DNA from: Chloroflexota bacterium
GTDB taxonomy: Bacteria > Chloroflexota > Anaerolineae > Caldilineales > Caldilineaceae
Direction of reading: 5' to 3'
Length of the DNA stretch: 43,592 nt
Assembly (NCBI GenBank): GCA_024277175.1
Contig: JAJRVT010000004.1
Location: 1-43,592 of the forward strand
In this document: positions 25,404 to 34,212 of the stretch, in pieces
How positions within the stretch are numbered: position 1 is the first letter of the stretch
How the letters are laid out: each line of letters starts with the position of its first letter
Program-made: the position numbers and the translations under genes
The notes under the pieces: model-generated
What the model was told of the DNA's origin: nothing
Databases searched by the model: none
The model's input: only the letters and a program-made list of their open reading frames with translations

Positions 25404-25740
25404 ATGAACCACCGCCTTTACAAATATTCGATCCTGGGGACTCTGGTCTTGCTTGCACTGTTGCTGGGCGCCTGTATCCAGGAGCCGGAAGCGCCGTTAC
25501 GCGGGAAATGGCGGGTGCAATCTGTACATAGGCGGATACACCGCCGGTGAACTGGGGCTTCAACTGAACCAGCCGACTGTCAGCTTGCGGCAATGCGACC
25601 AGCCGGAAGGCGTGGACGCTCAGGAGGCCACCTATCTGACTTCCCTGGCCTCGGTCGCCAGCTACCAGCAGTTGGACGATGTGTTGATCCTGTTTGACGA
25701 AGACGGCGCCCCGCTTCTGGTCTTCAGCATGGTGGAGTAG
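25404..25740 (+). pseudogene. META-domain (HslJ-like) lipoprotein, internally deleted and frameshifted
   Basis: An ATG after AAGGAG (25387-25392) begins a lipoprotein signal (YSILGTLVLLALLLGAC), then EPEAPLRGKWRV, which matches the first strand of a META domain. The frame then stops after 48 codons. In another frame, starting about 25518, the sequence continues GCNLYIGGYTAGELGLQL, QEATYLTSLASVASYQQ and [21 protein letters not shown], which is the second half of a META domain. Roughly 25-30 residues expected between the halves are missing, so this is a deletion plus frameshift rather than one indel. META proteins are small envelope or secreted proteins linked to heat shock or stress; this copy should be non-functional. 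Confidence 0.7.
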
Positions 25741-25871
25741 GGCTGTTTCCGCAGGCGATTCCCCGACGTGTAGCTTCGATCATGCCGCATACCGGGGAAT
25801 TCTTCGCGTCTTTCTCTCTTGCACGCTTACACCAAATATTCATTGCAATCTGCCACTTTCAAGGAGTCCTC

Positions 25872-26669
25872 ATGACCGGCGTCGAACGAATCGAAGCTGT
25901 TTTCACCCAGGTCCGCCGGGAAAACCGGGCCGCGTTTATGCCCTACCACCCCATGGGTTATCCCACCCGCGAAGCCACCCTGGAGATCATCGCCGCGCTG
26001 GCGGAGGCGGGCGCGGACCTGTTCGAGATCGGCATCCCCCACTCGGATCCCCTGGCCGACGGCCCCACCATCCAGACCGCCACCTATACGGCCCTGACCC
26101 AGGGGACCACCGTGGCTGATTGTCTGAAAATGGTGAGTGAACTGCGGGCGCAGGGCGTGGATCAGCCCTTCTGCGCCATGACCTACTACAACCCTCTCTT
26201 CGCCTATGGCGTCGCTGATTTTGTCCGCGATGCGGTTGCCGCGGGCGTCGACGGCCTGATCGTTCCTGACCTGCCGCCCGAAGAGGGCGGCGAGTTGGAG
26301 GCCGCCTGTCGGGACGCGGGTCTGGCCACCATCTACCTCCTGGCCCCCACCAGCACCGAGGCTCGCATCAAACAGGTGGCCGCGCATTCGACCGGTTTCA
26401 TCTACCTGGTCAGCGTCACCGGCATCACCGGCGCGCGCAGCGAACTGCCGCCGGACCTGGCCGGATTCGTCCAGCGGGTTCGCCGCCACACGGACCTGCC
26501 CCTGGCTGTGGGCTTTGGCATTGCCACCGGCCAGCAGGCAGCGGCCGTAGCCGCCATCGCCGATGGCGTCATTGTCGGTTCTGCCTTGGTCAAGGCCGCG
26601 GGGTCGGAGGATGGCGTGGAGGCTGTGCGACGATTGGGTGCGGAGTTGGCGGCCGGCGTGCGGCGGTAG
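25872..26669 (+). CDS. trpA: Tryptophan synthase alpha chain
   Basis: TrpA cleaves indole-3-glycerol phosphate to indole and glyceraldehyde-3-phosphate and channels indole to TrpB. It has 265 residues. The catalytic pair is E52 and D63 in [53 protein letters not shown] and [11 protein letters not shown] (phosphate loop) are all present. The N-terminal strand reads [12 protein letters not shown] where many homologues have a YxTAGYP-type sequence. AAGGAG is 5 nt before ATG 25872. No trpB or other trp gene is in the window, so it stands alone. Confidence 0.95.
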   Translation: MTGVERIEAVFTQVRRENRAAFMPYHPMGYPTREATLEIIAALAEAGADLFEIGIPHSDPLADGPTIQTATYTALTQGTTVADCLKMVSELRAQGVDQPFCAMTYYNPLFAYGVADFVRDAVAAGVDGLIVPDLPPEEGGELEAACRDAGLATIYLLAPTSTEARIKQVAAHSTGFIYLVSVTGITGARSELPPDLAGFVQRVRRHTDLPLAVGFGIATGQQAAAVAAIADGVIVGSALVKAAGSEDGVEAVRRLGAELAAGVRR

Positions 26670-26743
26670 GATGATCAGGAAAACATCCATTGATTATGCT
26701 CAGTTTTGCGTAAGGCTACTTCAAGAAAATAAATACACGTCAT

Positions 26744-26817
26744 GTCCCCGGCGCTTTCCAGTCGCACTCTGGTCAGCGCCAAACTCGTGACAAGTGCCGG
26801 GGACGTTAATTCCCAGG
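26744..26817. repeat. Inverted repeat with GTCCCCGGC arms plus GGGAATTAACGTCC motif
   Basis: Arms 26744-26756 (GTCCCCGGCGCTT) and 26792-26804 match at 12 of 13 positions. The right side continues into GACGTTAATTCCCAGG, the reverse complement of the CCTGGGAATTAACGTCC found at 34071. A third relative is at 37498-37570. It lies just upstream of an AT-richer orphan gene. Confidence 0.7.
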
Positions 26818-26852
26818 AAGGGCCTAAGTGCACTGGAGCATGGAGGGGGATT

Positions 26853-27362
26853 ATGGATATATATACGCTTGTTTTTCGAGAAGTTGATGAAGAATGGGAA
26901 CAACTGTATCAGGGGCGCGCAGAGGAGAACCAGAGCCATATAGAGAGTCTGAAGTGGAGCATTGAAAACCTAAAACGACGAATGGAAGGATTTTCCGAAG
27001 AGGAAAATCTGGAATTGATGCAACGAGTCGAGGAGTATGAGCAGGAAATTAGAGACTTGTCAGAACATGAGCCTGAGTTTGCGCCACTTGTTTTCCATAT
27101 CCTGGAAAGAAAGGTGGATGAAGATCGAGACTGTCGTGCTTGGATCAGAGATGAATCTGGGTTGCGAGAGATCCCAATCGACGCGATCCAAGATCCCTCC
27201 AGGCCTCCAATGCCTTGGTTGTCCTTTACGATTCTCGATGAACAGCGCGTCCAGATGAATTGGATGTTCGCCCCTCTGATCGGATTTGGTGATATTTGCG
27301 TTGTTGACGGAACGGGAGAATCTGCGTATTTGAAGCACGTCCAGCCACTGTGGATATCCTGA
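26853..27362 (+). CDS. Hypothetical protein with N-terminal coiled coil
   Basis: A 169-residue soluble acidic protein that I do not recognise. Residues about 15-75 are strongly helical and charged (HIESLKWSIENLKRRMEG, LELMQRVEEYEQEIRDLSE), a likely coiled coil. The second half has FAPLVFHILERKV, MPWLSFTILDEQRVQMNW and a glycine-rich FGDICVVDGTGES. Codons are visibly richer in A/T than in neighbouring genes, suggesting recent acquisition. GGAGGGGG precedes ATG 26853 by about 4 nt. It is bounded by a repeat on the left and a 35-bp palindrome on the right. Confidence 0.7.
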   Translation: MDIYTLVFREVDEEWEQLYQGRAEENQSHIESLKWSIENLKRRMEGFSEEENLELMQRVEEYEQEIRDLSEHEPEFAPLVFHILERKVDEDRDCRAWIRDESGLREIPIDAIQDPSRPPMPWLSFTILDEQRVQMNWMFAPLIGFGDICVVDGTGESAYLKHVQPLWIS

Positions 27363-27442
27363 GGGACCTTAGCTGAACGATCGGAATTTGTCATTGTTCA
27401 GCCTACCAGTATTGGAACGTGGATTTTGGCGGATGGAGCCAA

Positions 27443-27477
27443 CTTCCCACGAATTTTTTTAAAAAATTCGTGGGAAG
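27443..27477. terminator. Perfect 35-bp palindrome between convergent genes
   Basis: Arms of 17 bp (CTTCCCACGAATTTTTT and its exact complement) meet at one base. With GC-rich ends and an internal T/A tract it could stop transcription from both sides: the orphan gene from the left and the hydrogenase operon from the right. A weaker hairpin, GCTGAAC...GTTCAGC, lies at about 27371-27399. Confidence 0.6.
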
Positions 27478-27517
27478 CTGTTTTTATCAGTGCAAATCCG
27501 CGTTCCAGCAGAGCATG

Positions 27518-28808
<1,291 letters not shown>

Positions 28809-28828
<20 letters not shown>

Positions 28829-29627
28829 GCTTCTTCTCACCTTCGACTGGTTCATGCTTTTCACTCTCACGGCGGAATGGCTCGGCGTAGGCGTTGAACG
28901 TGCGCAGGGCGCGGATCAGATTGTCGCTCTCCACCTCAAGCTGATCGATCCACCAGTGGCCCAGCGCATCGGCGTTGGGCGTTTCCATGGGGCCGAAACA
29001 GCCGTAGCAGCCCCGGTTGTAGGCTGGGCAGATCGCGCCGCAGCCGGCCTGGGTGACCGGGCCGAGGCAGGGGATCCCCTTGGCGACCATGACGCAGGAC
29101 GTTTCCCGCATTTTGCATTCCATACAAACGCTGTACGTGGGAACATTGGGCTTGCGCCGGTTGAGGAAGGCGTTGATCACCTCCAGTAACTGGCGTTTGT
29201 TGATAGGGCAGCCGTGTAGTTCGAAATCGACGAAAATGTGTTCGGAGATGGGCGTCGACTTGGCCAGCGTGCTGATATACTGGGGGGAGGCGTAGACGGT
29301 CGCCACATACTCCTCTACGTCGGCATAGTTGCGCAGGGCCTGGATGCCGCCGGCCGTGGCGCAGGCGCCGATGGTGATCAGATAGTCGGACTGGGCCCGC
29401 ACCTCGCGAATGCGCTCCACGTCCTCCGGCGTGGTGATGGAGCCTTCCACCAGGGAAAGGTCATACGGCCCGTCCATGGTCGCCCGGCTCGCCTCCAGGA
29501 AGTAGGCGATCTCCACCGCGCCCACAACCGCCAGCAGTTCGTCCTCGCAGTCGAGCAGGCTGAGTTGGCAGCCGTCGCACGAGGCGAACTTCCAGACGGC
29601 CAGCCGCGGTTTGCGTTTCGTCAACAT
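28809..29627 (-). CDS. hydD: [NiFe]-hydrogenase small (delta) subunit, group 3b
   Basis: Iron-sulfur electron-relay subunit of 272 residues. The proximal cluster ligands begin [18 protein letters not shown], then [32 protein letters not shown] and [20 protein letters not shown] followed by CYGCFGP, enough Cys for three clusters. There is no Tat signal peptide, consistent with a cytoplasmic group 3 enzyme. ATG 29627 is 2 bp after the gamma stop, with GGGAGGTG overlapping the gamma 3' end. The C-terminal [16 protein letters not shown] is a repeat-encoded tail. Confidence 0.93.
28816..28869. repeat. 27-bp tandem duplication at the delta/alpha overlap
   Basis: Two imperfect 27-bp units, each containing TGGTTCATGCTT, lie side by side. 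They encode the repeated KHEP at the end of the delta subunit and, in the other frame, the repeated SMNQSK at the beginning of the alpha subunit. The duplication gives alpha two near-identical start sites. Confidence 0.7.
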
Positions 29628-29629
29628 GG

Positions 29630-30457
29630 TTACACCTCCCACTTTCCAAAGAAACGTTGCATGCGGTCGAAGCGGAAGATCGGTCCGTCCTTGCAGATGA
29701 AGAAGGGGCCGAACTGGCAGCGTCCGCACATGCCCACGCCGCACTTCATGTTGCGTTCCATGGAGAGGTAGATGCGTTGCAGCGGCAGGCCCCGTTTACG
29801 CAGCGCCTGTACGGTGAAGCGCATCATCACCTCCGGCCCGCAGACCATGGCGATGGCGTTATCCGGGTCGAAGGGAGACCGGGGGATCAGGGTGGTCACC
29901 ACACCCACGTTGCCCCGCCAGTCGCCGGTGGCCCGGTCCACCGTCACGTGGACCTCCAGATCGAAGCGGGCCCGCCATTGCTCCAGCTCCTCCCGGTAGA
30001 GCATCTCCTCCTGGGTGCGGGCGCCGTAGAGGAGGATGATTTTGCCGAAGTCGGCCCGGTTGGCCAGCAGGTGGTAGAGGGCCGGCCGCAGGGGCGCCAG
30101 CCCGATACCGCCGGCCACCAGGACCACATCCCGATCCCGGGCCTCCTCCACCGGCCAATGGTTGCCGAAGGGACCACGCACGCCCAGCATGTCGCCGGGT
30201 TTGAGCGCGTCCATGGCATTGGTGACCACACCCACGTTACGGGTGGTGTGCACTAACGCATCGGGTGCGTTGGGGTCGCCGCTGATGGAAATGGGGATTT
30301 CGCCAGTCCCAAAGACGTAAAGCATGTTGAACTGGCCGGGAGCAAAGCCGTTCATGCCCTCGGCCGGCTCCAGGGTCAACGTAAACGTATCGTCGTTATC
30401 CTGCCGCCGATCCACAATGCGACAACGGTGGGGCAGCATCGGATCATGATTCTGCAT
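29630..30457 (-). CDS. hydG: Hydrogenase FAD/NAD(P)-binding (gamma) subunit
   Basis: A 275-residue ferredoxin-reductase-like subunit that passes electrons between NAD(P)H and the hydrogenase. The FAD domain has [19 protein letters not shown] (the usual RxYS-like site is here ISISG). The NAD(P) domain has [15 protein letters not shown] and [11 protein letters not shown]. The C-terminal [2Fe-2S] site is CX4CX2CX7C ([18 protein letters not shown]), as in dihydroorotate dehydrogenase PyrK and the sulfhydrogenase gamma subunit. AAGGAG lies 9 nt before the ATG. The symbol follows Pyrococcus sulfhydrogenase naming, not the [FeFe] maturase HydG. Confidence 0.92.
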   Translation of the reverse strand: MQNHDPMLPHRCRIVDRRQDNDDTFTLTLEPAEGMNGFAPGQFNMLYVFGTGEIPISISGDPNAPDALVHTTRNVGVVTNAMDALKPGDMLGVRGPFGNHWPVEEARDRDVVLVAGGIGLAPLRPALYHLLANRADFGKIILLYGARTQEEMLYREELEQWRARFDLEVHVTVDRATGDWRGNVGVVTTLIPRSPFDPDNAIAMVCGPEVMMRFTVQALRKRGLPLQRIYLSMERNMKCGVGMCGRCQFGPFFICKDGPIFRFDRMQRFFGKWEV

Positions 30458-30478
30458 ACCCTCTATCTCCTTAGCCTG

Positions 30479-30937
30479 CTATTTGAGCGAATAGACGTCC
30501 AGCAGTTGCATGCGCGCCGCCTGCAAGCGCTGCGTCATGACGCTGGCGAAGCGTTTCATGAGTTCGTAGCCCAACTCATGGTCCTGTTGACATTTTTCCC
30601 GCAGGCAGCGTGCATCGAAGGCCACTGCCTGGGTCTGCTCCAGCGCTCGTGCGCTGAATTGCCAGATGTAAGGCGGGAAGAGCCAGGACCAGCCCAATAC
30701 ATCGCCTTCATTGATCGTCAGTACGGGGACGATCCCCCGGTGGGGCACATGGATGTCCAGCGAGATCCGGCCGCGTCCGATCAGATAGAAGCGGTTGGCT
30801 TGCTCCCCTTCCCGGAAAATCGTCTCCCCCTCCTGATAGCGGACGTACCCCGCGCACTCGATCAGTTCATCGACGTGCGCTCTCTGCATGTCGGTGAAAA
30901 ATGGATGGCCGTTGACAATATCTTCGATGGTCAGCAT
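30479..30937 (-). CDS. Cyclic nucleotide-binding-domain protein within hydrogenase operon
   Basis: A 152-residue Crp-like cNMP-binding domain: the first strands are [29 protein letters not shown], with a phosphate-binding-cassette region [24 protein letters not shown]. There is no DNA-binding helix-turn-helix; the protein ends after a helix ([20 protein letters not shown]). The canonical Arg-Ala of the cAMP pocket appears as SARAL. It therefore probably senses a ligand or redox state and acts directly on the hydrogenase, rather than as a transcription factor. It lies 19 bp after the beta gene with a strong AAGGAGG and 21 bp before gamma, so it is an integral operon member. Confidence 0.88.
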   Translation of the reverse strand: MLTIEDIVNGHPFFTDMQRAHVDELIECAGYVRYQEGETIFREGEQANRFYLIGRGRISLDIHVPHRGIVPVLTINEGDVLGWSWLFPPYIWQFSARALEQTQAVAFDARCLREKCQQDHELGYELMKRFASVMTQRLQAARMQLLDVYSLK

Positions 30938-30956
30938 CCTTGTCCTCCTTGAACAG

Positions 30957-32132
30957 TCAATCGCCCATAACCTGTCGCGCGCCGCCCGCTTCCGCCTTTT
31001 GCTCGGCGGCCCGGATCGTCGCCACTTCCTGGGTCAGATCGATCCCCACCGGGCACCAGGTGATGCAGCGCCCGCAGCCCACGCAGCCCAGGGTCCCGAA
31101 CTGGTCGACCCATGTGGCCAGCTTGTGGGTGAGCCATTGCCGGTAGCGAGCTTTGCTGCTGCTGCGCACGCTGCCGCCGTGAATATAGGAGAAATCGAGA
31201 CTGAAGCAGGAGTCCGTCCTGCGCCAGCGTTCGGCCTCCTGCCCCGTGAGGTCGGTCACATCCTCCACCGTAGAGCAGAAGCAGGTAGGGCAAACCAGGG
31301 TGCAGTTGGCGCAGGAGAGGCAGCGAGCAGCCACATCGTCCCAGTGGGCGTGCTCCAGGTTGCGATAGAGCAACTCTTTGACGCCGTTGGCGTTCAGCTT
31401 GCGGCCCATGTGGTCTGCAGCCCCCGCGATCTCGCATTGGGCCATCTCGATCTCCCGGCCCATGGCGGGCCGGTGAGGAACGACCGACATCACCTGTGCA
31501 CCGGCTTTGCTGCCAATGTCGACGACGAAGTGGTGGGCGCCGCCGGTCACAATTTCCGTCATGGCTAGATCATAGCCGGCGTCGGCCTGGGGGCCGGTCC
31601 CCAGGGAGGCGCAGAAACAGGTCTCTCCGGCCTCGGTGCAGTTCATGGCCACGATGAACGCCTGCTCCCGACGGGCGTTGTAGGTCTGATCCACGTACGC
31701 ACCGCCCGTGAACACTCGGTCCTGGATCTGGATGGCGTGCAGCTCGCAGGCGCGCACGCCGATGAACGCGTACCGGGGCGCTTCCTCCTTGTCGGGGATG
31801 ATCTCGAAACCGTCATCAGTGCGACGCGCGCGCCAGAGTCGCTGCAACGGAGGGCGGAGCCACGGCTTCCAACTGTGTGCACCGGGAATGTAGCCGAAAA
31901 GGGCGTCGTCCCCGCGTCGGCGCAGCCGGTAGGTCCCGGGCCCCTGTTCATCCGTCCAGCCCGCGGGCAGGTCGGCGACCGAAGTCACTTCATCGTAGAT
32001 GATGGTCCCTTCGCTCAGCGTGGGACCGATGGTGCGATAGCCTTGGGCGCGGAGCGCGTCGAGGAGTTCCTGGAAGTCCTCGCGACGCAGGATGACGGTT
32101 GCGCCAATGCTCACTTGCCCTGAGGTTTGCAT
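30957..32132 (-). CDS. hydB: Hydrogenase/sulfur reductase beta subunit (4Fe-4S)
   Basis: A 391-residue electron-transfer subunit resembling anaerobic sulfite reductase subunit A. Two [4Fe-4S] motifs are visible: [14 protein letters not shown] (C271, C274, C277, C281, with extra C284 and C286) and [12 protein letters not shown] (C350, C353, C356, C360). A central region has [17 protein letters not shown] and CFCASLGTG. It joins the gamma subunit to the small subunit and in archaeal sulfhydrogenases carries the sulfur-reducing activity. ATG 32132 follows AAAGGAG. It is the first gene of the operon, preceded by a promoter with direct repeats. Confidence 0.92.
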   Translation of the reverse strand: MQTSGQVSIGATVILRREDFQELLDALRAQGYRTIGPTLSEGTIIYDEVTSVADLPAGWTDEQGPGTYRLRRRGDDALFGYIPGAHSWKPWLRPPLQRLWRARRTDDGFEIIPDKEEAPRYAFIGVRACELHAIQIQDRVFTGGAYVDQTYNARREQAFIVAMNCTEAGETCFCASLGTGPQADAGYDLAMTEIVTGGAHHFVVDIGSKAGAQVMSVVPHRPAMGREIEMAQCEIAGAADHMGRKLNANGVKELLYRNLEHAHWDDVAARCLSCANCTLVCPTCFCSTVEDVTDLTGQEAERWRRTDSCFSLDFSYIHGGSVRSSSKARYRQWLTHKLATWVDQFGTLGCVGCGRCITWCPVGIDLTQEVATIRAAEQKAEAGGARQVMGD

Positions 32133-32155
32133 GGCCTGCTCCTTTCCCTTCTGGT

Positions 32156-32201
32156 CTATGCTATTGCGTTGTCAACTATGCTATTGCGTTATTAAATTAT
32201 A
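32156..32201 (-). promoter_or_regulatory. Hydrogenase operon promoter with direct repeats
   Basis: On the minus strand TATAAT lies at 32201-32196 with only a weak -35. Downstream of it are two identical 15-bp copies of AACGCAATAGCATAG (minus strand; 32176-32190 and 32156-32170) spaced exactly 20 bp apart, two helical turns. They lie at about +1 to +35, a position suited to a repressor or a leader element. Confidence 0.55.
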
Positions 32202-32303
32202 CACTAGTTTTGCGATTGAGAAAAATTTCACTAATACCTTATCTGAAGAGGCGCTCGGAAGACAGGGGCATTCTTCATGCAATTGGGGGGTCAAATGTCC
32301 CAA

Positions 32304-32386
32304 ACGACGAATGACCAATGACAAACGACCAACGCCAGGCTGCGTGCGCCCGAAGCGTTGGTCGTTTGTCATTGGTTATTCGTCGT
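32304..32386. repeat. Long inverted repeat, 32-nt arms (ACGACGAAT / CGTTGGTCG family)
   Basis: Arms 32304-32335 and 32355-32386 match at 31 of 32, loop 19 nt. Right next to it, at the stop of the solute-binding gene (32395), CGACGAACGACGAAT units begin. The sequence is closely related to the cluster at 13522-13640. It would form a strong hairpin at the 3' end of the leftward solute-binding-protein mRNA. Confidence 0.75.
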
Positions 32387-32394
32387 TCGTCGCT

Positions 32395-33969
32395 CTACCC
32401 CTGCGCCTGGAACTCGGCCTGGATTGCCTCCACTTGCGCTTGCAGCCAGGCCGCGGCCTCTTCAGGCGTTGTGCCGTCGATGACGATCTGGCTGATGGCC
32501 TGGGGGATCAATAATTGCGTTTGCAACTTACCGATGGCCAGCCGTTCGCTGGGACCATATTCCGGACGGAAAATCCAGCGGTTCATGACGTCGTAGCCGC
32601 TGGCGATGTGACCCAGGGTCGCGTCCGAGTAGTAGGTGAAGACGGGGCTGAGCGCGGTCCAGTCCTGGATAGCGCTCTTGAGGACCGGGACTTTGCCCAG
32701 GGGCGCGGTTTTGATGATGTCGTAGTAGCCCTTGGTCAGGAAATAGGCGGCCACGGCCTGGGTTTCAGGCGGCGCGTCTTTGAGGATGGCCAGGGTCACC
32801 AGTTGGCCGTAGGAAGCCGAGCCATTGGGGCCGACCATGCCGGAGGCGAAGCCCGTCTTGCCCGCCAGGCCATCCACAGCGATGGGCACGCGGGTCCCAT
32901 CCTTTCGTTCCGACCCCTCTACCAGATCGTCCATGATATAGGTGCTGTAGAAGAGCATGGCCGATTGGCCGCTCTCGTACGCTTCCCGGGCGCTGTACAG
33001 CCCCTGGGGCGCGGGCGGGGAGCAGCGTTGCAGATCGGTGTAAAAGCGCAGGGCCTCGATCATCTCCGGCGTGTTCATGGTCACATTGCCGTCGTCATCG
33101 AAGGGCCAGGCGTTGTTGGACATGGCCACCTCTTCGAAGACCTGTTCCACGTAGGTCTGGCTGGGATCGGTGGGCAGGACCAGGGCCGCGGGAACCGCCC
33201 TGGACGCCACCAACTGGTCGCAGGCCGCGTTGATATCCTCCCAGGAAACAGGATTGGTCAGGCCATTCTCTTCGAAGAGGTCCCGACGATACCAGAGAGC
33301 CTGGAGCCAGCCGTCGTAGGGGACGGCGAAGGCCTGTCCGGTGGTGGGGCTGGTCACCATCTCCAGGGGGCGCTCCCGGAAGTCGTCCCGGCCCACCGCG
33401 TCCACGACCGTGTTGGCTGCGTTGGCGTCGATCAGGTTGCTGGCCACCAGCGCAGCCAGGGATTCCATGCCGACGCGGGCTAGGTCAGGCCCTTCGCCAT
33501 TGGCCACGGCCGCGGTCGCCCGCTCCGTGAAGGATTCCTCGTCCACAGGGGTGATGCGCACTTCCACGCCGGGGTTTTCGGCCATGAAGCGCAGGGCCAC
33601 GGCTTCATAAACGGCGATGCGCGAAGGTTCGGTGTCGCCGGTCCAGAAGTCGACCACCACCGGCGCACTGACAGATTCGGTTACTGTATCGATGGCCGCC
33701 AGCGCCGCCGTCTCTGTCAGGGTCTCTGTCTCTGTGATGACCTTCGTTGCGCCCTCTGTCGCGACCTCGTTTGTGGGCGCGGGTTCACTCTCCAGGGCGG
33801 TGGTTGACTCCGGCTGGGCAGGCTCCGCGGCAGTGGGCGCGGCCTGGGGGGCTTCCGTGGCTGCGGGCGGGTTGGGGGTGGCCGTGGGGGCGGGCGTGGA
33901 TTTGCGGCCACAGCCGGCCAGGGCGATCAGAGCCAGCGTCAACAGGCTGGCGATCAGCAGACGTTTCAT
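32395..33969 (-). CDS. Extracellular solute-binding lipoprotein (sugar ABC type, family 1)
   Basis: A 524-residue lipoprotein. The signal peptide MKRLLIASLLTLALI ends in lipobox LAGC (C20). A Pro/Thr/Ala/Glu-rich, low-complexity linker of about 80 residues follows, then a MalE/UgpB-like domain: VVVDFWTGDTEPSRI, ALRFMAENPGVEVRI, VPYDGWLQALWYRRDLFEENG and GYYDIIKTAPLGKVPVLKS. It would capture a sugar or polyol for import, but no permease or ATPase gene is adjacent. AGGAG lies about 9 nt before ATG 33969. It is divergent from the SARP-type regulator, which may control it. Its TAG stop abuts ACGAACGACGAA repeats. Confidence 0.9.
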   Translation of the reverse strand: MKRLLIASLLTLALIALAGCGRKSTPAPTATPNPPAATEAPQAAPTAAEPAQPESTTALESEPAPTNEVATEGATKVITETETLTETAALAAIDTVTESVSAPVVVDFWTGDTEPSRIAVYEAVALRFMAENPGVEVRITPVDEESFTERATAAVANGEGPDLARVGMESLAALVASNLIDANAANTVVDAVGRDDFRERPLEMVTSPTTGQAFAVPYDGWLQALWYRRDLFEENGLTNPVSWEDINAACDQLVASRAVPAALVLPTDPSQTYVEQVFEEVAMSNNAWPFDDDGNVTMNTPEMIEALRFYTDLQRCSPPAPQGLYSAREAYESGQSAMLFYSTYIMDDLVEGSERKDGTRVPIAVDGLAGKTGFASGMVGPNGSASYGQLVTLAILKDAPPETQAVAAYFLTKGYYDIIKTAPLGKVPVLKSAIQDWTALSPVFTYYSDATLGHIASGYDVMNRWIFRPEYGPSERLAIGKLQTQLLIPQAISQIVIDGTTPEEAAAWLQAQVEAIQAEFQAQG

Positions 33970-34015
33970 GGGATATCACTCCTCGGTATGCGGGCGAAAC
34001 GACAGAATGTCGTCA

Positions 34016-34021
34016 ATTATA
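34016..34021 (-). promoter_or_regulatory. Candidate -10 element of the solute-binding lipoprotein gene
   Basis: TATAAT on the minus strand, 47 bp before the ATG at 33969. The -35 region is poor, consistent with activator dependence on the neighbouring regulator; that dependence is inference. Confidence 0.4.
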
Positions 34022-34070
34022 GTGACAATCATGGGAATACGCGAATTGGGGGGCGGCATGTAAGGCGTAT

Positions 34071-34190
34071 CCTGGGAATTAACGTCCAGTCCGCAGATGA
34101 TAACGGCAATTGTAGTGAAGTCGAAGTATCTGCTCAACAAACTGAGGAGAAACCGACTTTTGGTGACCTCGCGACTTGAAAAAACAGGTT
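34071..34190. repeat. Two adjoining intergenic repeats (GGGAATTAACGTCC and GTATCTGCTCAA)
   Basis: CCTGGGAATTAACGTCC at 34071-34087 matches the families at 26794 and 37498. From 34126 GTATCTGCTCAACAAAC is followed by GAGAAACCGACTTTT and GCGACTTGAAAAAACAGG, ending at 34190. The same order of blocks occurs at 41177-41262. The second element ends about 20 bp before the regulator start, so it forms the regulator mRNA leader. Confidence 0.65.
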
Positions 34191-34212
34191 GCGGCGCGAC
34201 GGAGAATATGAT

